The notes: generated by a model not told the origin, from the sequence alone. A DNA stretch of 64,000 nucleotides from CAIKOD01 sp035505975 (GCA_035505975.1 DATJQJ010000047.1:1-64000); one strand, 5' to 3'. Shown: positions 1 to 8,781, numbered from the stretch's first letter. A program made the numbers and translations.

Positions 1-227
1 TTACGTAAAACAACTGCAGAGAATACGGTTTCTGCCAGGCCTCCGTCCTCCTGGATATCATTAATAATCGCCTTTATGCCAGGTATCACTGTTTGTGCCT
101 TTTCCATCGGCCGCATTTCTATCCTGTGATTAAAAGGAGATCCGGGGCTATGTGATAGGAAATCAATTCCGAAAGCACCTGAAGGAAATAACTCAAATGC
201 ATCGCTGCCCTGTTGATCTATTCCCAA
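1..227 (-). CDS. Partial unrecognised protein at the left edge
   Basis: A minus-strand frame is open from base 242 to the window edge, about 80 codons without a stop, and reads like real protein (a GIDQQGSDAFELFPSG segment, then an acidic helix-like stretch near the edge). The first in-frame stop upstream is at 243-245. No good ATG lies near the beginning, so a TTG at 227 is the assumed start, or the gene is N-terminally truncated. The upstream side is a copy of the mobile repeat family (277-554), whose insertion may have removed the original start and promoter. I do not recognise the family. A pseudogene fragment is possible. Confidence 0.35.
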   Translation of the reverse strand, partial: MGIDQQGSDAFELFPSGAFGIDFLSHSPGSPFNHRIEMRPMEKAQTVIPGIKAIINDIQEDGGLAETVFSAVVLR

Positions 228-276
228 AACGAAGAGAGGGTGTTATGCCGGGCCCGGATGTTGACAATGAAAAAAA

Positions 277-554
277 GGCTCTGTTTTGACATCCTATATT
301 CACGCTGCCTTTTCATTTTCCGATGAACTCATTTTTATTGACTTATACAGGAGGATTGAGCTATTTGACGCTCCAGGGGCTCCGCCCCGCCGCTGTGGCG
401 ACCCCGGTTACGATAAGGACTGTATATAAACCGATTATTTCTTAATCCAGGTTGACCCTGTCCTCTGGCTATCCTGATTGGGGGTGGAACAGGGGGGTAA
501 AACCCCCCTATTGTCGAGGTGACAACTAAGAATGAACGAGAATGTCGACCAGGG
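277..554 (-). mobile_element. MITE-like repeat, copy A (full length, reverse orientation)
   Basis: The left end GGCTCTGTTTTGACATCC (277-294) matches the terminal inverted repeat of copies F and G. The right end AATGTCGACCAGGG (541-554) is a degenerate inverted version. Inside are the family core GGGGCTCCGCCCC (376-388, a GGGGC/GCCCC hairpin) and a C/G-rich inverted repeat near 495-510. The flanking AATGAAAAAA at 266-275 and 559-568 may be a target-site duplication, although A-rich sequence makes chance possible. The element sits directly against the 3' end of echF and contains no ORF of its own. Confidence 0.6.
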
Positions 555-574
555 AAAAAATGAAAAAATCGGAC

Positions 575-967
575 TCACGTCTGACCTTCACCGGTTGCAG
601 AGGGTTTTTCCGGCTTTGGCGGTTTCACATAGGTGATGGTTATGGTGTCAATACTGCGGGCCGTCATCGGGGCCGTATACTGGGTATCCATAAACAGGCA
701 CGTCACCGGGCAGACATCGACACATGCCCGGCAGACAACGCACCGCAGCCTGTCGATCTGCCAGGTCTTCTCCTCTTTATTGACGACAATTGCCTGTGCC
801 GGGCATCTCTTCTCGCACAGCCTGCAAGAGATACATCTGCTTTCATCGATGACGACATGCCCCCTTGAAATATCGGTTTTTTTGGCAGGTTCGACAGGGT
901 ACAGGATCGTCGCCGGCCTGCGGACTACGGTCCTCAGCGCGGTTTTTGCCATTTCAAAGAATGCCAT
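575..967 (-). CDS. echF: Ech hydrogenase subunit F, 2x[4Fe-4S] polyferredoxin
   Basis: A 130-residue electron-entry subunit of the Ech complex. It carries two classical CxxCxxCxxxC clusters: C45/C48/C51/C55 and C76/C79/C82/C86. In this family it passes electrons from soluble reduced ferredoxin to the small subunit EchC. It begins 6 nt after the stop of echE and is the last gene of echABCDEF. The tail after residue 100 is rich in Pro and Lys (VKPPKPEKP). The next thing downstream is mobile repeat copy A. Homologues in complex I (NuoI) and formate hydrogenlyase (HycF) are excluded by the six-gene ech context. Confidence 0.93.
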   Translation of the reverse strand: MAFFEMAKTALRTVVRRPATILYPVEPAKKTDISRGHVVIDESRCISCRLCEKRCPAQAIVVNKEEKTWQIDRLRCVVCRACVDVCPVTCLFMDTQYTAPMTARSIDTITITYVKPPKPEKPSATGEGQT

Positions 968-973
968 TTCAGG

Positions 974-2053
974 TCACCTCTCCGCACACCCGATGCAGGG
1001 ATCGATCGAGAGCACGATTACCGGGACATCAGCAAGCTCGCACCCCTGAAGCATTTTCACGAGCGGGGGGATATTGGTGAGCGTCGGTGTCCTGATCCGG
1101 GATCTTACGAGGAATTTTGTACCATTGCCCTTCACATAATGGACGAGTTCTCCCCTGGGCTGTTCTGAACGGGAGAAATATTCTCCATTCGGGGCGCCCG
1201 TCACCTTGACGTCGACAGGCCCCTCAGGGATCGCCTTGACTGCCTGCTTGATCAGGTCGATCGAGGTGAACAATTCACAGGCCCTGACCACGCACCGTGC
1301 ATAACTGTCTCCTTCGCATTCAGTAGCGATTTCGAGGTCGAGTTTCCCGTACGCAGCATAGCCGGTTTTCCTGATATCGATTGCCACGCCACTGGCGCGT
1401 GCAACGGGACCTACTGCACCCATCTGATAAGCATCGGTCTTCCCGAGGACCCCTGCACCCTGCAGGCGGTGCTTAATGGAATTATCCCGCAGAAAAACCG
1501 ACGTAAGCTCGTCGATCTCTTTACGGATGCTCCCGAGGTCGTTGCTCATCTGTGAAAGCTTTGCATTGTCGATGTCCCTTCTGACCCCTCCAATCTTGCA
1601 TGCCCCCTGGATCACACGACCCCCGGTGGTCTGCTCCATCACGTCGAGGATGCGTTCCCTGATCCTCCAGGCATTCATAAACAGGTTTTCGAACCCGAAT
1701 GAATCGGCAAAACAACCGAGCCAGAGGAGATGGGAATGGAGCCTTGAATATTCAGACCAGATCGTCCGCAGGAACAGGGCCCGTTCAGGCACCTCGATAT
1801 TCATGATCTGTTCTATTCCCTGACAATAGGTCAATCCATGAATGAAACTGCAGATACCGCACGTCCTCTCAGCGATATACACGTAATCCGGAAATTCCCG
1901 TTTTTCCACGAGCTTCTCAAATCCACGGTGGATATACCCGATCGAGGGGATTACATCCACTACCTTCTCGTCTTCCAGGACAAGGTCGAGATGGATAGGC
2001 TCAGGGAGTACCGGGTGTTGGGGCCCGAACGGGACGATGATCTGTCTCGTCAT
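974..2053 (-). CDS. echE: Ech hydrogenase large subunit E ([NiFe] catalytic, NuoD-like)
   Basis: A 359-residue catalytic subunit. Both Ni-binding CxxC motifs are present: C65-G-I-C68 (ERTCGICSFIHG) and C353-I-G-C356 near the C-terminus (DPCIGCAER). This marks a true hydrogenase rather than a NuoD-type quinone-reducing homologue. The C-terminal motif lies only three residues from the end, so no long maturation peptide follows, as usual for Ech enzymes. The start overlaps the echD stop by ATGA. Known role of the family: reversible H2 formation from ferredoxin electrons coupled to ion translocation; in methanogens it supplies low-potential ferredoxin for anabolism or CO2 reduction. Confidence 0.95.
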   Translation of the reverse strand: MTRQIIVPFGPQHPVLPEPIHLDLVLEDEKVVDVIPSIGYIHRGFEKLVEKREFPDYVYIAERTCGICSFIHGLTYCQGIEQIMNIEVPERALFLRTIWSEYSRLHSHLLWLGCFADSFGFENLFMNAWRIRERILDVMEQTTGGRVIQGACKIGGVRRDIDNAKLSQMSNDLGSIRKEIDELTSVFLRDNSIKHRLQGAGVLGKTDAYQMGAVGPVARASGVAIDIRKTGYAAYGKLDLEIATECEGDSYARCVVRACELFTSIDLIKQAVKAIPEGPVDVKVTGAPNGEYFSRSEQPRGELVHYVKGNGTKFLVRSRIRTPTLTNIPPLVKMLQGCELADVPVIVLSIDPCIGCAER

Positions 2054-2418
2054 TGCTCCTCTCCTTTCGGTGCCGGGTTGCCGAAGGGATATTTTACCGT
2101 CGTTCTGATGAGTGTCCCTTTGAAATCGACATTCATCCCTCTTACCTGGATGCCGAAGAGGTCATGCATTTCGTTCTCGTAAATGAATGCCCCGGGATAC
2201 ATTCCGGAAATGCTCGGGACTTCGGTACCCTCTCGTATTGTTATCCTGATATTTTCGAACCGGTAGTCCTTGTCAAAGGAATAATTGATCTCGTAGCCCT
2301 CCCCCAGTGCTGTGCAGCTGATCTGCACGAGCCTGTATCCCTCGTTTTTAAATTGTTCCACTGTTCCGAAGAGATTCCCTATGTCGATGGATGTTGTGAG
2401 CTGTTCTTCGATCGTCAA
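2050..2418 (-). CDS. echD: Ech hydrogenase subunit D (NuoC-like)
   Basis: A 122-residue homologue of the 30-kDa subunit (NuoC) of complex I. The family signature region is visible as YPGAFIYENEMHDLFGIQVRG-like sequence around residues 75-95 (acidic ENEMHDLFG motif). It has no cofactor ligands and is thought to be structural in the peripheral arm. It begins within the last bases of echC (ATGA) and ends within the start of echE, so it is translationally coupled on both sides. Confidence 0.93.
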   Translation of the reverse strand: MTIEEQLTTSIDIGNLFGTVEQFKNEGYRLVQISCTALGEGYEINYSFDKDYRFENIRITIREGTEVPSISGMYPGAFIYENEMHDLFGIQVRGMNVDFKGTLIRTTVKYPFGNPAPKGEEQ

Positions 2419-2882
2419 ACGGTTTCACCTGCCTTGTTATTCTTCCTCTCAGATCTCCCGACCATCGCAAGTCTCTTTGTTTCAAGAATGCCCAGTGCCG
2501 TCACAACGCCGTCGATAATCGACTCGGGACGGGCGGCACACCCCGGGACGTATACGTCAACCGGGATGATCTTGTCGATACCACCGGAAACATTGTAACA
2601 TTCCCTGAATACTCCGCCTGAAGTCGCGCAAATGCCCACCGCTACAACAACCTTCGGGTCAGGGATCTGATCGTAGGTGTTTTTGAGGATCTCTCTGTTC
2701 TGTTCGTTGACTGAACCGGTGACGAGAAAAACATCTGCATGCTTCGGGTTACCTGTATTCACGATCCCAAACCTCTCCACGTCGTAGAGTGGAGTAAGGG
2801 CCGCCAGGACCTCGATATCGCACCCGTTGCACGACGAAGCATCGTAGTGAATGATCCAGGGGGATTTTTTCAGATATGTCAT
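2415..2882 (-). CDS. echC: Ech hydrogenase small subunit C (NuoB-like, proximal [4Fe-4S])
   Basis: A 155-residue small subunit. Its proximal cluster ligands are visible as C18 and C21 (SSCNGCDIE), a Cys in VGICATSGG and one in VPGCAARPE, matching the NuoB/EchC pattern. It transfers electrons between EchF and the Ni site of EchE. The open frame extends upstream to 2975, but the start at 2882 (MTYLKKSPW) is chosen because it gives the family length and the same ATGA overlap with echB that is used throughout the operon. Confidence 0.94.
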   Translation of the reverse strand: MTYLKKSPWIIHYDASSCNGCDIEVLAALTPLYDVERFGIVNTGNPKHADVFLVTGSVNEQNREILKNTYDQIPDPKVVVAVGICATSGGVFRECYNVSGGIDKIIPVDVYVPGCAARPESIIDGVVTALGILETKRLAMVGRSERKNNKAGETV

Positions 2883-3757
2883 GGAACGACCGCCTTCAGA
2901 TAGTATAGAACTCCCAGGTTCACAATACCGAGGGTTCCTGCAACAATCCATGCGCTTCTCAGGGTAAGCTGCCACTTCACGCGGGCCGTGGTATTATCGA
3001 TAAGTATCTCGAGGAAATACGCGATAATTATCGCCGCGATCGCCAGCAGAGGGTTCCAGCCGAAGAACAGGTATACCACACCGATCAGGAAGACATACTC
3101 GAACCAGTGGGCGATCTCGATCTTTCCGAGGTTCGGACCCGAGAAATCCGTCGTGATGCCCTTTACGATCTCCTGGTGTGCATGATGCGAGGTCGAGAGA
3201 TCGAACGGCGATTTTCTGAGTTTTATTGTCAGGACAATCAGGTACCCGAAAAACACCCCGGGGAGGTAGAGGATAATTGGAATACCCGAACTGACAATCG
3301 AACTGACGAAAAAGCTCCTGGTGACCATGTACATCCCCACCGCAGTGAAGATGATCATGGGTTCGTAGGCAATAATCTGGATAAGTTCACGCTCGGCTCC
3401 AATGTGGCTGTATGGTGAAAACGACGCATATGCACCAAGCACGAGGAATATGTGCGACAGGGTGAAGGCGAAGATGACCAGCAGCATATCTCCGCCAGAG
3501 AAAAATAACGCTCCCGCAACGACCATGAAAACCAGGTAGGACAGTACGTAGAAGTTCTGCGTAGTCGTTACCACGACGTCCTCCTTTTCGAAGAGCTTGC
3601 CGACATCATAAAACGGCTGGAGTATCGGCGGTCCGACTCTCCCCTGCATCCGTGCCGTTACCTTCCGGTCGATCCCTGCGATAAGACCTCCGACAACAGG
3701 TGCGAGAAGGATGTAAACGATCGCATTGATGATCGGTTCAAACGGTCCGGCTGTCAT
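2879..3757 (-). CDS. echB: Ech hydrogenase membrane subunit B (NuoH-like)
   Basis: A 292-residue membrane subunit with about eight hydrophobic helices, homologous to NuoH/HycD. Conserved loops are recognisable: GRVGPPILQPFYD near residue 40, and an acidic/aromatic loop with KSPFDLSTSHHAHQE. In the complex it connects the hydrogenase module to the antiporter-like EchA. The frame extends to 3808, but the start at 3757 (MTAGPFEP) gives ATGA overlap with echA and the family length. Confidence 0.94.
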   Translation of the reverse strand: MTAGPFEPIINAIVYILLAPVVGGLIAGIDRKVTARMQGRVGPPILQPFYDVGKLFEKEDVVVTTTQNFYVLSYLVFMVVAGALFFSGGDMLLVIFAFTLSHIFLVLGAYASFSPYSHIGAERELIQIIAYEPMIIFTAVGMYMVTRSFFVSSIVSSGIPIILYLPGVFFGYLIVLTIKLRKSPFDLSTSHHAHQEIVKGITTDFSGPNLGKIEIAHWFEYVFLIGVVYLFFGWNPLLAIAAIIIAYFLEILIDNTTARVKWQLTLRSAWIVAGTLGIVNLGVLYYLKAVVP

Positions 3758-5658
3758 AAGACCGCCCCCACGAGGAGTATCCCGGCAATAAGCAAAAGGG
3801 CCCAGCATAACAGGGTCCCGATCATAAAGAGCCTGTCCTCGCCGAAAAGGTTCCTGAGATAATAATTCGACAGGACCAGTTCACGCGTGGTGCCGATCGA
3901 ACCGGCAAATCTCATTTCTCCTTCGGTTGTCCTGCCGCCCATATACGGTGCAATGTGTTTTGAATTTTTTCCATAGAACAACATGGATAACGGCATGATC
4001 ATCAGCAGACAGAGCATCATGAGCATAATTGCGACATTGGCCTGGGACAGACGCGTCGTCTGACCATAGATATTCATTACGAATGGTTCGATGAGATAGG
4101 TCGAGATCAGGGGGAAGATCAGCGCAACGACGACAACGAGCGCGGTCAGTGTCGAAAGAACGGCCCATTTTTCCCATTTTATACCGTTCTCAACATTTTC
4201 CTGGTTTCTCATCACCGAGATAATCTTGCCCATCCATTTGCTCCAGAAGAACAGGCTGACCGAACCTCCGAACGCAAGGATTACGATGAAGATCAGGCCC
4301 ATCGGTGCAGTAATAAACGCCTCGATCGCAGCCCATTTTGAAATGATCATACCGAACGGTGCCAGGAACATCCCTGCCATCCCGATGAACATCATCACCG
4401 CGACCTTGGGCATTCTCACGATGAGTCCGCCCATATCCTCGATATCCCTGCTGCCAATCTTGTGCTCCACGGTCCCCACACAGAGGAAGAGGAGGGACTT
4501 CGCGACCGCGTGGAATATGATCAGGAGTATTGCGACCCACATCAGGTTGTAGGTCCCAACCCCGGCACATGCGACGATCAGCCCAAGGTTCGCGATAGTT
4601 GAATATGCCAGCACTTTCTTCGCATTACTCTGGGATACCGCGATACACGAGGCCAGCAGGAATGTGATGCCGCCGACAAGGGCTATCATGAGGCCTTCCG
4701 TTGTCCCTGACAACACCGGTGCGAACCGCACGATGATATAGACCCCGGCCTTCACCATGGTGCTTGAGTGGAGCAGGGCGGACACCGGAGTGGGAGCGAC
4801 CATTGCGCCAACGAGCCACGATGAAAAGGGCATTATCGCAGCTTTTGTAATGCCCGCAAAACTGATCAACACAGCAGGGACGAGAACGAGGGCATACCCG
4901 GAATTGACCAGGGAACTGAGTTCGAACATCTGGCCAGACGGGAATATGACAGCGATATAAATCAGTGCTGCAATGAATGCCACGCCACCGAGTAGGTTCA
5001 TCGAGAGGGCAAGAAATGCATTATTTGTCGCTTCGTCGGTCCGGGAATATCCTATCAGGATGAAAGAACAGAGCGTGGTGATCTCCCAGAAGAACAGGAT
5101 CCAGATGAGATTGTTCGAGAAGACCAGCCCGAACATTGCCGACAAAAAGGCAAACATGATAAAAAAAAACAGTTTCCTTCTGTCTTTTATTCCCGGGTGG
5201 AGCTGGTGGTACGTTTCCATGTAACTGACGGCATAGACACATATCAGACTCCCGATGATCCCGATGATCATCGCCATGATGATCGACAGCTGGTCGATGA
5301 ACAGGTTATTTCCGATATCCATTCCCGGCAGCAGCCCGGCCTCGAGAAAAACCAGTAATCCTGCCTGCAGGAGGACAAGCAGCACGGTGAACGTTTTCCT
5401 GTATCGTATACCCATGTACAGGATGTATATGGCAACGATCATCTCGATAAAAAACATGACGTGAGCGATCGGTTCGAAGGATATATTGAAAAGGACGGTG
5501 TTTTTGTCAAAATACGTCAGGAGTACATACAATGAGGCAAGACAGAGCACCAGTGCCGAACAGATAACGACGATATTCCTTATTTTCTCTTTCGAAATCA
5601 ATAGCATCGAAAGGGCAATTATCAGGGGAAATCCTATCAGGAATAGCAGATCATTCAT
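3754..5658 (-). CDS. echA: Ech hydrogenase membrane subunit A (NuoL/MrpA antiporter-like)
   Basis: A 634-residue, very hydrophobic protein with many predicted transmembrane helices, homologous to NuoL/M/N and Mrp antiporter subunits. Conserved charged residues of the ion path are visible: Glu in FFWEITTLCSF and Lys in LHSSTMVKAGVYI. It is the ion-translocating subunit of Ech. It is the first gene of echABCDEF and is preceded by a purine-rich GGTGATGAGGACTG ribosome-binding region. The last helices sit over an extended C-terminal domain. Alternative assignment to NuoL or Mbh is excluded by the five ech genes that follow with overlapping junctions. Confidence 0.94.
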   Translation of the reverse strand: MNDLLFLIGFPLIIALSMLLISKEKIRNIVVICSALVLCLASLYVLLTYFDKNTVLFNISFEPIAHVMFFIEMIVAIYILYMGIRYRKTFTVLLVLLQAGLLVFLEAGLLPGMDIGNNLFIDQLSIIMAMIIGIIGSLICVYAVSYMETYHQLHPGIKDRRKLFFFIMFAFLSAMFGLVFSNNLIWILFFWEITTLCSFILIGYSRTDEATNNAFLALSMNLLGGVAFIAALIYIAVIFPSGQMFELSSLVNSGYALVLVPAVLISFAGITKAAIMPFSSWLVGAMVAPTPVSALLHSSTMVKAGVYIIVRFAPVLSGTTEGLMIALVGGITFLLASCIAVSQSNAKKVLAYSTIANLGLIVACAGVGTYNLMWVAILLIIFHAVAKSLLFLCVGTVEHKIGSRDIEDMGGLIVRMPKVAVMMFIGMAGMFLAPFGMIISKWAAIEAFITAPMGLIFIVILAFGGSVSLFFWSKWMGKIISVMRNQENVENGIKWEKWAVLSTLTALVVVVALIFPLISTYLIEPFVMNIYGQTTRLSQANVAIMLMMLCLLMIMPLSMLFYGKNSKHIAPYMGGRTTEGEMRFAGSIGTTRELVLSNYYLRNLFGEDRLFMIGTLLCWALLLIAGILLVGAVL

Positions 5659-6006
5659 TCATCAGTCCTCATCACCGTTTTAAGTTTATCATAATTAATC
5701 ATTTTGAATTATTATTGCAATCCGTCGGTTAACCTAAAAAGCCATATTTCCTTGATTTTTTACCGATGAAGTCAGGGAAATTATCTGAGAGAGGATAAAT
5801 CAATGGATCACCCGTGAAAAGGTGCCACGCAGGCGGGAAATAGCGATTTCACCGGGCTCTGTACATTAATTTTCACCGGAATAATTTCATCCGAAGGGGA
5901 CATGGGCCCGGGACCGCTCTTCCGCGGGCCATTACCCCGATTTGAGGAAAGGTCTTTTCTGCTTACTTGTGCTTACCGATCTGTTTGGTGGTTGGTGAGC
6001 GGGTGG
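5659..6006. other. Intergenic region with the ech promoter
   Basis: No gene is seen in these 348 bases. The A/T-rich part next to echA (about 5690-5720) is the likely promoter region on the minus strand, but no single TATA box stands out. A GC-rich inverted repeat GGCCCG (5905-5910) / CGGGCC (5925-5930) could form a 6-bp stem with a 14-nt loop between the two flanking transcription units. Confidence 0.35.
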
Positions 6007-6237
6007 TCAGACTGGGGTTTCCTGTGATACATCAGGCTTTGGACGGTAATGGTGCCAGCTGGGACTGGCATGAGAGGAGAGACCAGCATCTAACTCGTCG
6101 AATTCCATTTCGAGGAGGGCCACTCTCATTTTCATCAACCAGATGAAATCGTCGGCCTTACTCTGTGTTATCTCCCCGGAAGCGGCGAGATCATGCAGGA
6201 GGGTGCTGATATCCGAGATGTCAAACTCTGCATTCAT
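6007..6237 (-). CDS. Small acidic hypothetical protein coupled to a VapB-like gene
   Basis: A 76-residue soluble protein, acidic in the first two-thirds (MNAEFDISDISTLLHDL, then a helical segment FIWLMKMRVALLEMEFDELDAG) with a His/Pro-rich tail. Its ATG overlaps the stop of the upstream VapB-like gene (CGATGA), so the two are co-translated. The position is that of a toxin partner, but it is about half the length of a VapC PIN nuclease and lacks its acidic active-site pattern. I do not recognise the family. It could be a second antitoxin or regulator subunit, or a new partner type. Confidence 0.6.
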   Translation of the reverse strand: MNAEFDISDISTLLHDLAASGEITQSKADDFIWLMKMRVALLEMEFDELDAGLSSHASPSWHHYRPKPDVSQETPV

Positions 6238-6407
6238 CGCAATCTCCCAGTTTTCGACTTCACTTCTTTTTCTTCTTCCTCTTCATCCACCGTCCCGTAC
6301 AGATCATTGTACATGCTCATGATCACATCGGAGAAAGTCATCTTACCCCGTTTGATGGAGACAAGGGCATCATACGCCTCATCTGTCACCGAGACAGTCT
6401 TTGCCAC
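6234..6407 (-). CDS. VapB-like antitoxin (UPF0330/DUF217 family), GTG start
   Basis: A 57-residue protein starting with GTG (MAKTVSVTDEAYDAL, then KRGKMTFSDVIMSMYNDLYG). The N-terminal beta-strand plus helix pattern is that of archaeal DUF217/UPF0330 antitoxins, which bind DNA through a ribbon-helix-helix-like fold and neutralise VapC toxins. Its C-terminus is a Glu run followed by Lys/Arg (DEEEEEKEVKSK). An A/T-rich TATA-like stretch (about 6418-6432 on the minus strand) lies only some 10-25 bases upstream, suggesting a leaderless or very short-leader transcript. No VapC follows, only the 76-residue unknown. Confidence 0.65.
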   Translation of the reverse strand: MAKTVSVTDEAYDALVSIKRGKMTFSDVIMSMYNDLYGTVDEEEEEKEVKSKTGRLR

Positions 6408-6915
6408 AAATGTAAATATTATATTATATATGATAAATGTATCTACAATAAAAATTATTTTGATTATTTAAAATACTTTTTTTAGATAAAATAAAGTAAC
6501 TATAAGAAATATTCTGGATCACGTACTTCCTTTTAACAATGAAAATTTTACTCGCGAATTGCGAAAAAAAGACGAAATGAGAGTACATTATTCTGGTTCC
6601 TGCCAGGTCCGGCCCAGGCACTTCTCTTTTTCAGAAAACCGGCTTTACGGAGCGCGCGATATTGCCCACAGACCCGCACCGTTTCAGGGAACAGGGGGGG
6701 CGCAGGCACCGGGGCGGGTACCTTGATCGATGTTTTCGATCACACCCGGGGAGGTCATGTGGCAGTCAGGGGGAGGATATCCGAGGATGAGTGCTTTCCC
6801 GCCAGGCGAAAACGAGTTTAAACCCGGTTGTGATTTGACAGGGCCGGTCGTCCCGGCTTCCCCATACCCGGTCCCTTTATCAGGTCTGCCGGAAATTGCC
6901 TGTGAGAGTTATTCC
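6408..6915. other. A/T-rich divergent intergenic region
   Basis: About 500 bases without a supported gene. Bases 6410-6560 are strongly A/T-rich and hold the minus-strand promoter of the VapB-like gene. Bases 6600-6900 are GC-richer and lie in front of the PEGA protein. The open frame there reaches back to 6730, but the natural signal peptide begins at 6916, so this part is treated as leader. No RNA gene was seen. Confidence 0.4.
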
Positions 6916-8274
6916 ATGAAAACGGTGGCTGCCGTATCCTGTATAGTCCTGCTCCTCCTCTTCGCCACACCTGCGCTTGACATCCCGGCAGCCGCAGCGG
7001 ACCTGTTCCAGCCGAACCCGGCCGTGTCGGGAGATTATGGGTATTATCAGGTCGGTTCCGACCCGTCCGGTGCTGACGTCGTTTTCGACGGGACATTTGT
7101 CGGTGAATCCCCGGTGACGATCCCGGTTTTTTCCGGAGCGAGCCCGGGTCACAGTATCGAGGTCTCGAAGATCGGATATATCACGTGGATGCAGTCCTAT
7201 TCGCTCAACCCCGAACCCGGCCAGACAATCCAGGTATTCGCACCGCTCCAGAAGTCTAAACTTACAGGTTCGATCAGGGTCTCGTCTGTCCCGAACGGGG
7301 CCCTGGTCAGTCTTGACGGGCAGAACGGCCAGATGGCCCCCTGGATATACGGGGATGTCCCGGTCGGAATCCATATGGTCCAGGCATATCTTTCAGGTTA
7401 TAGTCCGTACACGACCCAGGTCGGCGTGGATCCAGGGCAGACCTCGTACGTCGAGGCGGGCTTAATCCCATTGGGAAGCGTCGGTACGCTCCAGGTGATC
7501 AGTTCGCCAGGTGGCGCCGATCTCTATGTCGACGATGTCTATAAAGGGAAGACTTCGTTGACCGTAGGAAACCTTGCATCGGGAAATCATACTATTGACT
7601 TGAAATTAACAGGATACCAGGATCTTTCAGGAAAAGCAACCGTTGAGCAAGGTCAGACGACGATATTGTCCCTTACATTGACCCAGAGCGAAGCGCCCCT
7701 GACGGGGACAGTAACCGTTTCTTCCTCTCCCGCGGGTGCCGGGATCTTTCTTGACAATGAATACAAGGGGCTTACGCGATACGATGGCCCGGTTGTATTC
7801 ACCGGGATCCTTCCCGGTGAGCACGGTGTAACGGTCAAACTCGCCAATTACCAGGAATATACAAAGCAATTCGAGATTGTTGCAGGTCAGACCGTGGCGG
7901 TCTCGGCAGTTCTAACTCCCGCACCCATGTATCCGCCCGATGCAACGATAGACATTGGTTCGTCTCCTTCAGGGGCATCGGCATTTGTTGACAATGTCTT
8001 TTCCGGGCAGACTCCGGCAACCGTAAGGGCTGTTCCCCCGGGGCACCACACGGTCCTGATCAGACTGGACGGTTATCAGGATTACAACACGAGTTTCAAC
8101 CTTAATCCAGGTCAGAGTGCCCTGATTTCGGCGGCCCTCGCACCCGCCCCGACACCTGTTCCCAACCCGACCGGTACCCCGTTTCCTGACACCGGGCTGG
8201 TCGTGACGATCCTTTTCCTTGCCGGTGCAACCATATATCTCATACGTGTGATCAGACCAGGCGCTGGTATGTAA
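6916..8274 (+). CDS. PEGA-repeat surface protein with C-terminal membrane anchor
   Basis: A 452-residue exported protein. The start at 6916 gives a clear signal peptide (MKTVAAVSCIVLLLLFATPA). Five PEGA-type beta repeats of about 70 residues follow, each with a variant of SSPSGADVYVDGVYKG and ending GQT or GQS plus a short strand. Then comes a Pro/Thr linker, FPDTG, one hydrophobic helix and an Arg-containing tail. PEGA domains are found in archaeal and bacterial envelope proteins and are thought to act in adhesion or cell-wall interaction. The FPDTG-helix-basic tail resembles a sorting signal, but no sortase is in the window. A related protein is cut by the right edge. Confidence 0.85.
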   Translation: MKTVAAVSCIVLLLLFATPALDIPAAAADLFQPNPAVSGDYGYYQVGSDPSGADVVFDGTFVGESPVTIPVFSGASPGHSIEVSKIGYITWMQSYSLNPEPGQTIQVFAPLQKSKLTGSIRVSSVPNGALVSLDGQNGQMAPWIYGDVPVGIHMVQAYLSGYSPYTTQVGVDPGQTSYVEAGLIPLGSVGTLQVISSPGGADLYVDDVYKGKTSLTVGNLASGNHTIDLKLTGYQDLSGKATVEQGQTTILSLTLTQSEAPLTGTVTVSSSPAGAGIFLDNEYKGLTRYDGPVVFTGILPGEHGVTVKLANYQEYTKQFEIVAGQTVAVSAVLTPAPMYPPDATIDIGSSPSGASAFVDNVFSGQTPATVRAVPPGHHTVLIRLDGYQDYNTSFNLNPGQSALISAALAPAPTPVPNPTGTPFPDTGLVVTILFLAGATIYLIRVIRPGAGM

Positions 8275-8449
8275 CAGGAACCGGAAGAAACGTATCGTGA
8301 TAACACCGGTTACCTGACCGGTGCCTGCGGGAATCAGACAGTTCCCCGGGCATCACCTGAATATATCCCCGATCGGTCAGATCAGGTGTTTGGGACAATG
8401 GACCGTGCTTCTGCCCGCACCCTATTTCGTCCCATTCAAAGGTGATAAG

Positions 8450-8614
8450 ATGACAATGTACAAACCATGGCAGGACCAACACCTGGCTGTGGGGATCAAT
8501 GGAGTAAGGCGAATGAAACGGGCGATGATCGCTGCATTCAGCCTCCATATCTTCACGCCACTGGTTGTTTTTCTCTGCCTCGCAGCCGTTCTCATGTTCC
8601 ATGTCCGCTCATAA
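8450..8614 (+). CDS. Small single-pass membrane protein
   Basis: A 54-residue candidate starting at 8450 after a good ribosome-binding sequence (AAGGTGATAAG). It has a polar, basic N-terminal half (GVRRMKRA) and one strong hydrophobic helix (FTPLVVFLCLAAVLMFHV). It is a free-standing gene between the PEGA protein and a hypothetical protein. Family unknown. Small size keeps confidence moderate. Confidence 0.45.
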   Translation: MTMYKPWQDQHLAVGINGVRRMKRAMIAAFSLHIFTPLVVFLCLAAVLMFHVRS

Positions 8615-8781
8615 CGTTCGTGGATCTCCATCGGTCTCAAAATACATTCTTTTTTGCGATTGCCCGATTTATGCCATGATCATGGCGGCTGGTTCCCTGA
8701 GAGAGCCCCGGTCCGGCGCAATGATAACCTTTATGATCCTGCCATTTGATCAGCTACGTACACGCAGATCGGGGCTTGATC

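Noticed and set aside
542..1080. Several plus-strand frames opposite echF and echE
   Set aside because: They are shadows of the conserved ech genes; no family resemblance.
974..2053. NuoD or formate hydrogenlyase large subunit
   Set aside because: Both Ni-binding CxxC motifs and the six-subunit ech order fit Ech better than complex I.
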